DNA from: Verrucomicrobia bacterium LW23
Lineage (GTDB): Bacteria > Verrucomicrobiota > Verrucomicrobiia > Methylacidiphilales > UBA1321
Direction: 5' to 3'
Length of the DNA stretch: 64,000 bases
NCBI GenBank assembly: GCA_003054695.1
Contig: QAZA01000045.1
Coordinates: 879,956 to 943,955, forward strand
Shown here: positions 25,200 to 33,940 of the stretch, in pieces
How positions within the stretch are numbered: position 1 is the first letter of the stretch
Layout of the letters: each line of letters starts with the position of its first letter
Notes under the pieces: generated by a model
Told to the model about the DNA's origin: nothing
Database searches by the model: none
Seen by the model: only the letters and a program-made list of their open reading frames with translations
Program-made: the position numbers and the translations under genes

Positions 25200-26915
25200 A
25201 TGAATATCGCCCCCTACCAGCCACGGCAGTTTGTCCCCGCAGCTATCGATCTTACAGATACTGAACAACTTGCACCGCTATTCGACGAGCTGAAAGAGCG
25301 GCTGGAAAAGATGGTGTGCGTGCCGGAACTGGAAGTGTGGCTGCGCGATTACAGCGAGCTCTCCGCCGCCCTCGGCGAGAGCAGCGCCCTGGCTTACATC
25401 CGCATGACGTGCCAGACCGACGACGAAGCGCGCGAAAAAGCGTTCCTCCACATTGTGGAGGTCGTTGATCCGTGGCTCAAGCCGCGCCACTTCGAACTGA
25501 GCAAACTCCTCGTCGACGGCCCCTTCCTGGCCGAGCTGCCCGCCGAGTACGAAGTCTACCGCCGCTCCATCCAGATGCACGTGCGCCTCTACCGCCCGGA
25601 GAACGTCGCGCGCGAAACCGAGCAGGCCCGCCTCTCCCAGCAGTACCAGAAGATCATCGGCGCCATGACCGTGCAGTGGGAAGGCGAGGAGCGCACGCTG
25701 ATGCAAATGGCCCGCGTGCAGGAGGAAACCGACCGCGCCCGCCGTGAGGAAGCCTGGAAGCTCGTCGCCGCGCGCCGCCTGGAGGACCGCGCGAAGCTCG
25801 ACGAGATCTTCCAGAAGCTGCTGGACCTGCGCGCCGAAATCGCCAAAGCCGCTGATTTCACCGACTTCCGCGAGTACGCCTTTGCGATGTACGAGCGCTT
25901 TGACTACACGCCTGCCGACTGCGTTCGCTTTCAGGATTCCATCGAGAAATACTTTGTGCCCCTGGCTCGCGAGCTACAGCGCAAGCGCCAGGCCCGCCTC
26001 GCCGTCGAGCCCCTGCGCCCGTGGGACCTCGCGGTCGATCCCGACGGACGCAAACCGTTGCGGCCGTTTGAGAAGAGCGACGAGCTCCTCACCAAAAGCC
26101 AGGCCATCTTTACCAGGCTGGACGCCCGCCTGGGCAGCTACTTTGAGCTGCTGCGCACCCGCGAACTGGTGGACCTGGACAACCGCAAAGGCAAAGCCCC
26201 CGGCGGCTACCAAAGCACGCTGCAGGAGGCCCGCGTCCCCTTCATCTTTATGAACGCCGTGGGCCTGCACCGCGACATCGAGACGATGGTGCACGAGGCC
26301 GGCCACGCCTTCCACGCCGTCGCCTCCCGCCACCACGACCTGGTGGCCTATCGCAGCGCGCCCATCGAGTTTTGCGAAGTGGCCAGCATGAGCATGGAGC
26401 TGCTGACCGCCCCGCACTGGGACGAGTTTTACCCCGAGGAAGACGCCCGCCGCGCCCGCCGCGAGCACCTGGAGGGCATCATCAAGTTCTTCCCCTGGAT
26501 GGCCACCGTCGACGCCTTTCAGCATTGGCTGTACACGCACCCCGGCCACACCCTGGCCGAGCGCGAAGCCACCTGGCTGGCGCTGATGGATCGCTTTGGC
26601 GGCATTGAAGACTGGGGCGGATGGGAAGCCGCGCGCGCCGCCATGTGGCACCGCCAGCTGCACATCTTCGAGATCCCCTTCTATTATGTGGAGTACGGCA
26701 TCGCCCAGCTCGGCGCCCTGCAAATCTGGACGCAAAGCCAGAAGGACGTGAGCCAGGCCCTCAACTCCTACCTCAACGGCCTGCGCCTGGGCGGCAGCCG
26801 CCCCCTGCCCGAGCTGTTTGCCGCCAGCAACATCCGCTTCGACTTCAGCGAAACCACCATCGCCCCGCTGGTGGAAGCCGTACGCAAAGAGCTGGAACTG
26901 CTGGGAGATGCGTAG
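25200..26915 (+). CDS. M3 family oligoendopeptidase (PepF-like)
   Basis: Cytosolic zinc metallopeptidase of 571 residues that degrades oligopeptides. The zinc site HEAGH is at 365-369 within MVHEAGHAFHAVASR; the third ligand Glu lies about 27 residues on, in IEFCEVASMSMELL, as in family M3. The late YVEYGIAQLGALQIW region, which supplies substrate-binding Tyr and His-type residues in the family, is present. Length matches PepF/M3B enzymes. No signal peptide. It starts with ATG directly at MNIAPYQPRQF. It is a single-gene unit flanked by palindromic spacers. Confidence 0.92.
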   Translation: MNIAPYQPRQFVPAAIDLTDTEQLAPLFDELKERLEKMVCVPELEVWLRDYSELSAALGESSALAYIRMTCQTDDEAREKAFLHIVEVVDPWLKPRHFELSKLLVDGPFLAELPAEYEVYRRSIQMHVRLYRPENVARETEQARLSQQYQKIIGAMTVQWEGEERTLMQMARVQEETDRARREEAWKLVAARRLEDRAKLDEIFQKLLDLRAEIAKAADFTDFREYAFAMYERFDYTPADCVRFQDSIEKYFVPLARELQRKRQARLAVEPLRPWDLAVDPDGRKPLRPFEKSDELLTKSQAIFTRLDARLGSYFELLRTRELVDLDNRKGKAPGGYQSTLQEARVPFIFMNAVGLHRDIETMVHEAGHAFHAVASRHHDLVAYRSAPIEFCEVASMSMELLTAPHWDEFYPEEDARRARREHLEGIIKFFPWMATVDAFQHWLYTHPGHTLAEREATWLALMDRFGGIEDWGGWEAARAAMWHRQLHIFEIPFYYVEYGIAQLGALQIWTQSQKDVSQALNSYLNGLRLGGSRPLPELFAASNIRFDFSETTIAPLVEAVRKELELLGDA

Positions 26916-26930
26916 GAAGGGAAGAGGAGT

Positions 26931-27287
26931 GTTTAACCACGGAAAGCAGGCGAAGGGGGGAGCCAGAAACGGGGATTATCTTGCCAAACAGCAAACCGTT
27001 GCGTTTGGCCAGGCGCCAAGATTGATTCATTAGATTTCAATCCACCGTCTCCCCTCCGCCCCTTTGCGCCTTCGTGTGTTTGTGGTAAAAATTCCCCCTC
27101 TGCCCATCTGCGGAGAGGGGGGGCAGGGGATTGTTTAACCACAAAGACACGAAGACACAAAGGGGCGGAACGGGATACTGCATCCCTTTTCTCCCCTTCC
27201 CCGTTTCTGGCTCCCTCCCTTCGCCTGCTTTCCGTCGCTAAACTCCCCGACCCTCTTCGTGCGCTTCTTGTGCGCCGTGGTTAAAAT
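26931..27287. repeat. Nested double palindrome plus extra half (family C/A-like)
   Basis: Outer arms 26931-26976 (starts gtttaaccacggaaagcagg) and 27199-27243 (core ctggctccctcccttcgcct). Inner arms 27051-27089 (core cccctttgcgccttcgtgtg) and 27134-27168 (core cacaaagacacgaagacaca). A small C/G-rich hairpin lies at the centre (27091-27132). A further single arm, gcgcttcttgtgcgccgtgg, follows at 27260-27287. It has the same two-level architecture as family A but different arm sequences. Confidence 0.88.
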
Positions 27288-27311
27288 AATCCCCTTTTGC
27301 CCCCGTATGTG

Positions 27312-27340
27312 TTGTTAAGGCCAGCCCGCCATGGTATAAG
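27312..27340 (+). promoter_or_regulatory. Candidate promoter giving a leaderless sigma-factor mRNA
   Basis: TTGTTA (27312-27317) and TATAAG (27335-27340) are separated by exactly 17 bases. Transcription would start about 27347, one or two bases before the ATG at 27349, so the mRNA would be leaderless. No Shine-Dalgarno sequence is present, which agrees. Confidence 0.5.
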
Positions 27341-27346
27341 GCGGGC
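27324..27346 (+). promoter_or_regulatory. Perfect hairpin or inverted repeat touching the sigma-factor start
   Basis: GCCCGCC (27324-27330) and GGCGGGC (27340-27346) flank a 9-base centre that includes the -10 element. As DNA it could be an operator over the promoter; as RNA from an upstream promoter it would hide the start site. It ends two bases before the ATG. Confidence 0.45.
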
Positions 27347-27348
27347 GT

Positions 27349-28092
27349 ATGGTTACCCGCGCTGCAAACCATGATGACGACATCGCCCTGGCACAGGCGT
27401 GTCTCAATCAGGAACCTTCTGCCGTACAGGCACTTAGGGATACGTATCACGTCAACCTCCGCAGTGTGCTGCTGCGCCGCGGCGCCACGTTTACCGAGGC
27501 CGAGGACCTTCTCTGGGACCTGTGGGGCGACCTGCTGGCCGGCAAAAACGGGGGCGAGCCGCTGCTGACCCGCTATCACGGCCGCTGCTCCATCAAAGTG
27601 TGGCTCATCACCGTGGCCACGCACCGCCTGGTGGATCTCAAGCGCCGCGCCCGCTTTCAGGGCGAGCTGCGCTCCGGCGTGGGCGACGACGAGGAAGAAG
27701 AGGCCGCAACGCCCTTCGACAAACTGCCCGGCCCCGCCAATACCTCCCCCGACAAGGAGCTGGCCGGCCTGCTGCACCGCGCGGTGCACGACGCCATCAA
27801 GGGCGCGACGCCCGAGGAGCGTGTGATGCTGCGCCTGGTCTATATCGAAAACCTCTCCCAGCGCGAGGTGGCCCAGATGTGGGGCTGGCACGAATCCAAA
27901 ATCAGCCGCTTCCTCACCGGCGCGCTAAGCGGCATTGAGGAGCGGGCGCTCAGCACCATCCGCAAAGCCGATCCATCCCTGGAATTCACCCTGGCCGATC
28001 TTCTCGATTTATGCGACGGCACGATGGAACTTCTCCTGCAAGGTGCGGTTCCTCCCTCGTCTCAATCGAAAAAGCCCGGACGCAAAGGTTGA
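27349..28092 (+). CDS. RNA polymerase sigma factor (ECF/sigma-70 like)
   Basis: Alternative sigma factor of 247 residues. Region 2 spans about 12-105: DIALAQACLNQEPSAVQALRDTYHVNLRSVL, an acidic TEAEDLLWDLWGDLL, and WLITVATHRLVDLKRRARF. Region 4 spans about 155-205: MLRLVYIENLSQREVAQM and the helix-turn-helix GWHESKISRFLTGAL. A 35-residue acidic linker and a C-terminal tail (about 206-247) extend it beyond the usual ECF length. A small protein resembling an anti-sigma factor lies 349 bases downstream. The promoter appears leaderless and overlaps a perfect inverted repeat. The regulon is unknown. Confidence 0.85.
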   Translation: MVTRAANHDDDIALAQACLNQEPSAVQALRDTYHVNLRSVLLRRGATFTEAEDLLWDLWGDLLAGKNGGEPLLTRYHGRCSIKVWLITVATHRLVDLKRRARFQGELRSGVGDDEEEEAATPFDKLPGPANTSPDKELAGLLHRAVHDAIKGATPEERVMLRLVYIENLSQREVAQMWGWHESKISRFLTGALSGIEERALSTIRKADPSLEFTLADLLDLCDGTMELLLQGAVPPSSQSKKPGRKG

Positions 28093-28441
28093 GCTCCGCA
28101 GCTCCGGTTTTGGCGACATAAGTGTCTCCCCTTCAGTAAGTTAGGTGAGCGGTGAGGCAGATTTTGATGCTGGAGGCGGAGCGGAGCGAAACAGGCGGAA
28201 GCGCCACAAAAAGCTTATTTCGCACGAAATTCGGTCGATTTACATGAAGATACGGAAGAAGCACACAATAACACCACACCGCGACACAGAGCCGCTACAC
28301 TGTGTATCGCGCACCCAAAGCCCAGGCTAATGCAGCCTAAGCAGCCTAAAGCAGCTCAACCAGACACAGCCCCGGGCACCCTTCTCTCCCTCCCTTTCCT
28401 CCTTTCCCCCTCCCTTTTTACCCCGCGACTTTCCTCTCACC
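28093..28441. other. Spacer between sigma factor and small partner gene
   Basis: About 350 bases, partly AT-richer than the genes. No reading frame is convincing and no T-tailed terminator is seen. It holds a short purine-rich tract (gctggaggcggagcggagcg) near 28170 and a triple CAGCCTAA-like run at about 28332-28352. Confidence 0.4.
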
Positions 28442-28729
28442 ATGGCGAATCCCTACCAAATCCTGGTCGAGTTCCTCGAAGCCTGCCAGCGCTCCCCGGA
28501 CCTGGCCGCCCCTTTTCTGCAGCTGGACCCGCCCCTGCGCCCGTCCAACGAAGTACCGGAGCTTGAGCCCCCGGTGGAGATCGCCAACAGCCTCCGCCGC
28601 TTTGCCCGCGGCGAGCTGCCCGAGCAAGAACGCCAGGAACTGTGCGTCCTGCTCGACACCCACCCCGTCTGGCTCAGCTGGCTAGCCCAGCAAGTCCGCG
28701 AGCTTCGCCCACCCGAGATGGAGCGCTAG
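28442..28729 (+). CDS. Small anti-sigma-factor-like protein
   Basis: A 95-residue soluble protein. The segment NSLRRFARGELPEQERQELC and the following LLDTHPVWLSWLAQQVREL match the general form of anti-sigma N-terminal helices (L-R-x-Y-x-x-G-E-L-x-x-E-E-R, then xHPxWxxxL). There is no Zn-binding HxxxCxxC motif and no membrane segment, so it would be a minimal cytoplasmic form. It follows the sigma factor gene on the same strand, but 349 bases away. The anti-sigma role is an inference from motif shape and neighbourhood. It could instead be a helical adaptor. Confidence 0.6.
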   Translation: MANPYQILVEFLEACQRSPDLAAPFLQLDPPLRPSNEVPELEPPVEIANSLRRFARGELPEQERQELCVLLDTHPVWLSWLAQQVRELRPPEMER

Positions 28730-28774
28730 CGCGGTTTCAATACGCGTGTATACACGACTACCTCTGAAGCGCCA

Positions 28775-28813
28775 CAGGCGCGAAAGCCTGAAGCCCAGGG
28801 CGTAAGCCCTGGG
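28775..28813. repeat. Tandem short hairpins
   Basis: CAGGC-gcgaaa-GCCTG (28775-28790), then CCCAGGGC-gtaa-GCCCTGGG (28794-28813). Both are perfect stems with GNRA-like loops, the style of dispersed REP-type elements. No T tract follows. Confidence 0.65.
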
Positions 28814-28850
28814 AAGAGTCTGTCGATATTTGGCCTCCTCCCCCTTTATC

Positions 28851-28958
28851 CCCCGCTTAGAGGCTTACATCCCCCTAGCGCGAGACATTCTCCTCCGTAT
28901 TGCAGTACGGCTTCACAGATGTCTCGCTCTAAGGGGGATATAAGCCTCTAAGCAGGGG
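28851..28958. repeat. Long inverted repeat (family B, diverged copy 3)
   Basis: Arms 28851-28888 (core gcttagaggcttacatcccc) and 28919-28958 around a 30-base loop. The core is a diverged form of the CTTAGCGGCTT-YGTCCCCC unit of the copies at 8788 and 24910; changes in one arm are mostly matched in the other. It lies upstream of the VWA gene. Confidence 0.88.
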
Positions 28959-29106
28959 CCTGAATTCTTCCGCACGGCGCCGCTGGACGCGTGTGCATTT
29001 TGCTGTCATAGTGTGGCTTAGACCTTTCTTTGCAGGGCTGGCGCGCGCTCAGGCGCTTCTCGCTCGCGATGCATGCGTCGGTGTCCGAGTGAGATCTCCC
29101 CCCATC

Positions 29107-31734
29107 ATGGACTGGGCCAACCCCTACATCCTGCTCCTCATCCCGCCTGCGGTGGCGCTGTTGTTCTGGATCGACAGCGGTTCCACGCACCCTATGCCGA
29201 CGGAGCGCCGGCGGCTGCTTCTCTATGTGCGCGCCGTACTGGTGGCTCTTGGTCTTCTCGCCCTGGCGGGGCCGGCGGTGCGCACTGCCAGCAGTGCGGC
29301 GGCGGTTATTTTTGTGCTCGATCACTCCGAGAGCCAGGGCAAGAAGGGTATTGAAGCGCAACGTGCTCGCGTGCAGCAGCTTGCGGATCGCCTGCCCGGC
29401 GGCGTCAAGGTCGGCTACGTCTCCGCCGGCGGCCGCACCCATGTGGAGCGCGCCCCTTCCGACGACCGTGCTGTGCCGTCCGCCGAGGAGCTGGAAAAGC
29501 TTCAATCCGCCGATGGCTCCCAGACCGATCTCTCCGGCGCCGTGGCCCTGGCCTCGGGCCTCTTCCCCAGCGGCCACAGCCGCACCATGGTGCTGGTGAC
29601 TGACGGTGTGCAGACGCGCGGCGACCTCGAGTCCTCCTCGCGCAATGCCTCCCTGGGCGGCACTGTTATCCACACCGTACCGGTGGCGGGCGAGGTGCGG
29701 CCCGACATCCGCGTGGATGCCCTGACGCCCACCCGCGCGCGTGTTAACGAGGGCGCCTCCGTGGAGCTGGCCGCGCATATCGAGGGCACCATCAGCGGCA
29801 AGGGCACTGTGCGGCTGTTTGAGAACGGCATCGAGGTGGAGTCGCGCCCCGTCACCATCGAGGCCGGCAAGCCTGTCACCATGCAGTTTCAGCGCACGCC
29901 GCGCCAGCGCAATCTCTACTCCTACCGCGTGCGTGTGGAGGGCATCCAGGGCGACTCGATCGCCGACAATAACGAGGGCCTGGCGCTCGTCGACGTCGCC
30001 GGCCGCCCGCTGCTGCTGTACCTGGAAGGCGAGCCCGGCGAGGCGCATTATCTGAGCGAAGCCATGGCGAAGGAAGGCATTCAGCTGCAAACGCGCTCCG
30101 CCGCCGCTATGCCGCAAAGCCTGCAGGAGCTGGCCGGTTACGACGGCATCATTATCTCCGACGTGCCCGCCCAGCAGTTTAGCGACCAGGCGATGGCCCT
30201 GATGCGCGACTATGTGGAGCAGCTGGGCGGCGGCTTCCTGATGATCGGCGGCAAAAACAGCTTCGGCGCCGGCGGCTACTACCGCACGCCGATTGAAGAT
30301 ATCCTGCCCGTCAAGATGAAGTCCCCCAACGAGGAGGAGCAGCAAAGCGTGGCGCTGTGCTTTGTGATGGACCGCTCCGGCTCCATGGCCGGCGACAAGA
30401 TCGAGATCTGCAAATCGGCCGCCATCGCCACGGTGGAGCTGCTTTCGCAAAAGGATTACGTGGGCGTCGTCGCGTTTGACAGTAACGCCACGTGGATTGT
30501 GGACATGCAGCAGGTCACCTCCGTGGCCGGCATCGCGTCGATGATCTCGACCATCAGCCCCGGCGGCGGCACCAACATCTACCCCGGCATGGTGGCCGGC
30601 CGCGCCGGGCTGGAGGGCGTCAAGGCGCGCATCAAGCACATGATTGTGCTGACCGACGGCCAGACCAGCGGCACCGGCTACGAGGCGCTGGCGGCCGACC
30701 TCAAAAGCAAAGGCGTCACCGTCAGCGCCGTTGGCGTGGGGGGCGATGCAGACTTGCGCCTGCTCCAGGCCATCGCGGCCAGCGGCGGCGGCAGCTTCTA
30801 CTACGCCAGCGAGGCCAGCATGCTCCCGCGCATCTTTACGCAGGACGCCATGGTGCACCTGGGCAAGCTTATTCGCGAGGAAGCCTTTGCACCTAAACAG
30901 ATGGAGCGCCACCCGATGCTGAAAAACTGGGATGCCGCGAAGACCCCGCAACTGCTCGGCTACGTCAAAACCAACCGCAAAGCCACCGCGCAGGTGCCCC
31001 TCGTCACCGATACCGGCGAGCCGCTGCTGGCCACCTGGCGCTTTGGCCTGGGCAAAGTCACCGCGTTTACGTCGGACTGCAAAAGCCGCTGGGCCAGCCT
31101 GTGGATCACCGGCTGGAGCGGCTACTCCCCCTTCTGGGCCCAGGTGCTGCGCGAGATGGCCCGCGAACCCTCCGGCCAGTTTATGGATTTGCAGATTGAA
31201 CAGCGCGGCGAGGAGGCGCGCGTGGTGGTCGATTTGCTGCGCGACGCTACCGAGTTCCGCAACGCCGCACAGGTGGACGCGGACGTGTATTTTGTGCCGG
31301 CCACGGCGCTGGGCGGCGCCCTGCAGCCCTTCGCCAGGCTCACCCTCTCGCAGACAGCGCCCGGGCGTTATCAGTCGGACTTTAATTTGAAAGACGCCGG
31401 CGTCTACATCATCCGCGCGCGCAGTGGCGCAGACATGGTCAGCGCAGGGTTAGTCCGCAACATCAGCGGCGAAACCGCCGGCGGCCGCGTTAACCTCCCG
31501 TTGCTGGAAAGCGCCGCCCGCATCAGCGGCGGCACCGTGTTGAAGGAAGGCGACCCCATACCCCTCCAGGGCCTGGCCCGCGGCAGCTATGTGGACTTGA
31601 CGCCCTGGCTCGTCCGCCTCCTCCTGCTGCTCTTCATCGCGGACATCCTCATCCGCCGCTGGGAGAATGCCACCGCCATGGTGGAATTCTTCGCCGGAAT
31701 GCTCGGCTGGCGCTCGCGCCGTACCGTGGGGTAA
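29107..31734 (+). CDS. Membrane protein with two VWA-type domains and a glutamine-amidotransferase-like domain
   Basis: An 875-residue inner-membrane protein. Two N-terminal helices (about 6-18 and 38-58) are followed by a first VWA-like domain (VIFVLDHSESQG, near 67-78) and an Ig-like region. A GATase1-like domain lies at about 300-400 (YDGIIISDVPAQQF, GGGFLMIGGKNSFGAGGYY) with no nucleophile cysteine in that glycine turn. A full VWA domain has an intact MIDAS, DRSGS at 422-426. A C-terminal helix is at about 838-857 (RLLLLLFIADILI). This layout is common in PVC bacteria near MoxR-BatA systems, but no MoxR ATPase is present here. The ATG at 29107 (MDWANPYILLL) is chosen because it starts the first helix. 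Function unknown. Confidence 0.85.
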   Translation: MDWANPYILLLIPPAVALLFWIDSGSTHPMPTERRRLLLYVRAVLVALGLLALAGPAVRTASSAAAVIFVLDHSESQGKKGIEAQRARVQQLADRLPGGVKVGYVSAGGRTHVERAPSDDRAVPSAEELEKLQSADGSQTDLSGAVALASGLFPSGHSRTMVLVTDGVQTRGDLESSSRNASLGGTVIHTVPVAGEVRPDIRVDALTPTRARVNEGASVELAAHIEGTISGKGTVRLFENGIEVESRPVTIEAGKPVTMQFQRTPRQRNLYSYRVRVEGIQGDSIADNNEGLALVDVAGRPLLLYLEGEPGEAHYLSEAMAKEGIQLQTRSAAAMPQSLQELAGYDGIIISDVPAQQFSDQAMALMRDYVEQLGGGFLMIGGKNSFGAGGYYRTPIEDILPVKMKSPNEEEQQSVALCFVMDRSGSMAGDKIEICKSAAIATVELLSQKDYVGVVAFDSNATWIVDMQQVTSVAGIASMISTISPGGGTNIYPGMVAGRAGLEGVKARIKHMIVLTDGQTSGTGYEALAADLKSKGVTVSAVGVGGDADLRLLQAIAASGGGSFYYASEASMLPRIFTQDAMVHLGKLIREEAFAPKQMERHPMLKNWDAAKTPQLLGYVKTNRKATAQVPLVTDTGEPLLATWRFGLGKVTAFTSDCKSRWASLWITGWSGYSPFWAQVLREMAREPSGQFMDLQIEQRGEEARVVVDLLRDATEFRNAAQVDADVYFVPATALGGALQPFARLTLSQTAPGRYQSDFNLKDAGVYIIRARSGADMVSAGLVRNISGETAGGRVNLPLLESAARISGGTVLKEGDPIPLQGLARGSYVDLTPWLVRLLLLLFIADILIRRWENATAMVEFFAGMLGWRSRRTVG

Positions 31735-31754
31735 GCACCCCGCATGTGCGTTGC

Positions 31755-33638
31755 CTAGCCACCCCCGGTTGCGGGCGAATTGGCCGCCGCGGCTTTGCGC
31801 TGCGCCTTTTCCGCAGCGCGGCGGGCGGCGCGTTCCATGCGTTCGGCGGCGCGGCCGGTGCTCCAGTACAGGGGGATGGCCAGGATAAAGCCGGTGATGG
31901 CGCCCACGGAGTGGGCGGTAAAGCTCACCTGCGGGTTGTTGAGATCCATGAACGTTTGCAGCGCCAGCAACATAACGATCTGGATCAGCCCCTCGCGGGA
32001 CATGGCGTGGCCCTCCCACACGGTGCGATGCAGCAGCACCCAGGCCGTGGCGCCCACAATGCCCATGATGCAGCCGCTGGCGCCCAGCATGCGCAGCGGC
32101 TCCATCCAGCCCATGGCGATAAACCAGGTCATTGCCGCCGTGCCGGCCATGCCGCTAAGCAGGTACAGCAGCAGAAAGCGCCCGCGACCCAGCACATACT
32201 CCATATCCGGGCCCATGGAAAGCAACGCCATGCAGTTGAAGCCGATGTGCAACACGTTGGCGTGCAGGAACAACGGGGTGAAGATGCGCCAGTACTCGCG
32301 GCCCTCCGTCAACAGCGTGTAGTCATACACGCCGGCCTGATAAAACATCAGGTAGTCCCCCAGCGGCTGCACAATCATGCGCACAACGCTGCGCAGCCAC
32401 ACTTGAAACTCCGTGGGCGGAGAGCCGGGTAACGAGCTGTCGATAAAGAAGATAGCGGCGCACAGGCCCGCCAGCGTCCACGTGACGTAGGGCGTGAAAG
32501 CGCGCTGGGTGGCTGCCAGGTCGCCGCCGGTCTTGGTATCGCCGTCGCCGCTGCCATCGCCATTGCGCTGGCTTTCGCGCGGGTCCCGCGTGTCTTCTCC
32601 GGGCTGCGCGGTAGAGGCCCTGTCCCCGGTGGAGGCGCCTGGGCTGTAGCGGGACGGCTCGATATACAGGCCTTCGTCGCGCAAATGCTCCTCCACATGC
32701 TGCAGTACGTAGCGCGCGTCGGGGCCGGCGGCGGCCGGGTCGGGCGTGTAGGGGTGGCTCAGGCGCAGGCGGGCGCCTTGTTGCACCAGCAGGCTGTAAC
32801 TGCGGGCCAGGCGCTCCAGAATCTTCTGGGCCTCGGCCGCCTTGCCGGCACGCTGCAGGGTGCGGGCCAGCCACAGCTCCTTTACCTGGTGGTTAAGGCC
32901 GGGCACGGGGCCGTTGATGAGGCTGATGACCAGATCCAGCCGGCCGGCGTGGCACGCGGGCACCAGGTAGGTCGCTTCGCCGCCCGGCGGGATTTCCGCC
33001 TCGGCTTCCGCCAGCTTGCGGGCGACGGCAAACATCTCTGCGGTGCGGCCGGCTTCGCCCAGGGCCAGCAGGTAGTTGTAGGCGATGCCCTGGCCGGCGC
33101 GCGTCTCCGGGGACAGGCTTTCGATCAGCCGGGCGATGTCGTCCCAATGCTGCAGTACACGCATTTGCGTCAGCACAATGGCGAGATCCAGCGGGGTCTT
33201 CGGCAGTCCCGTCGCGAGCTTGTGGCGCAGCATGTCGGCTCCCTGATCCACACTGCCGCCGCCCATTACCGCCAAAAAGCGCGCCAGTTGCCACTGGTAC
33301 CAGGCGGCGGGAAAAGGATGGAGGATCAGGTACCCCGTGGCGGCCAGCCAGGAGGCTGTAAAAAAGTGGTCCTCCTGAAACCTCAGCGCCATGCGCAGCA
33401 GCAGCGTCGGCACCAGCACCAGCAGGAAGAAAAGACCCAGGCATACCCATACCCATGTGGAGTCCACCCCGCCATGCCGCTGCATCCAGATAAGCGCGCC
33501 CGCAAACGCGGTGAGTCCCCCGCTGACCAGCAGCCACCCGGTCGCCATCGAGTCCCCGCCGCTGCGCCGCCAAAGGGTAACAAACATGAACAGGCTGTAG
33601 GCCAGGACAAGAAGGGGAATAAGCGTATAAAGGTCCAT
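31755..33638 (-). CDS. Rhomboid family intramembrane serine protease with long N-terminal region
   Basis: A 627-residue membrane protein. The C-terminal rhomboid domain (about 385-600) has HANVLHIGFN (459-468), the nucleophile Ser521 in GASG and His576 in AHSVGAITG, giving the Ser-His dyad plus the conserved Asn468. Residues 1-125 hold three or four extra membrane helices. About 130-325 form a helical TPR-like region (KELWLARTLQRAGKAAEAQKILERLA), probably cytosolic, followed by a disordered linker. The M at 33638 (MDLYTLIPLL) is chosen over 33698. It converges on the VWA membrane protein gene (20-base gap). A rhomboid with this large N-terminal adaptor suggests substrate recruitment, but the substrate is unknown. 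Confidence 0.9.
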   Translation of the reverse strand: MDLYTLIPLLVLAYSLFMFVTLWRRSGGDSMATGWLLVSGGLTAFAGALIWMQRHGGVDSTWVWVCLGLFFLLVLVPTLLLRMALRFQEDHFFTASWLAATGYLILHPFPAAWYQWQLARFLAVMGGGSVDQGADMLRHKLATGLPKTPLDLAIVLTQMRVLQHWDDIARLIESLSPETRAGQGIAYNYLLALGEAGRTAEMFAVARKLAEAEAEIPPGGEATYLVPACHAGRLDLVISLINGPVPGLNHQVKELWLARTLQRAGKAAEAQKILERLARSYSLLVQQGARLRLSHPYTPDPAAAGPDARYVLQHVEEHLRDEGLYIEPSRYSPGASTGDRASTAQPGEDTRDPRESQRNGDGSGDGDTKTGGDLAATQRAFTPYVTWTLAGLCAAIFFIDSSLPGSPPTEFQVWLRSVVRMIVQPLGDYLMFYQAGVYDYTLLTEGREYWRIFTPLFLHANVLHIGFNCMALLSMGPDMEYVLGRGRFLLLYLLSGMAGTAAMTWFIAMGWMEPLRMLGASGCIMGIVGATAWVLLHRTVWEGHAMSREGLIQIVMLLALQTFMDLNNPQVSFTAHSVGAITGFILAIPLYWSTGRAAERMERAARRAAEKAQRKAAAANSPATGGG

Positions 33639-33940
33639 CCGGGAAGGGCAGGGAAGTGGGGGAGGAAGAGATCTGCAATATAGCGCGATTCTCTGCAACC
33701 TCGAATCGGATTTTCAGTGCGACCAAGGGGAGTGTTTAACTACGAAACACACGAAGCATACGAAATGACGGAGGGGACGAAAGGAGATGGGATTGGGGAT
33801 GAATAGAGGCCTGGGAGGAACAGGCGCCAGTGTACGTGGCGGAGGCATCCGTTCCCCTTTACAAATAACAGTGCGAATTAGTTGGTGTTGCGGCAAGTAT
33901 CTATTTTAGGATCAGACGTGCATGGACGGGGAATCTCCGA

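Noticed and set aside
28948-30951. Long minus-strand frame opposite the VWA membrane protein gene
   Set aside because: Low-complexity His/Gly/Ala/Arg make-up and no motifs; the plus strand has an intact VWA site.
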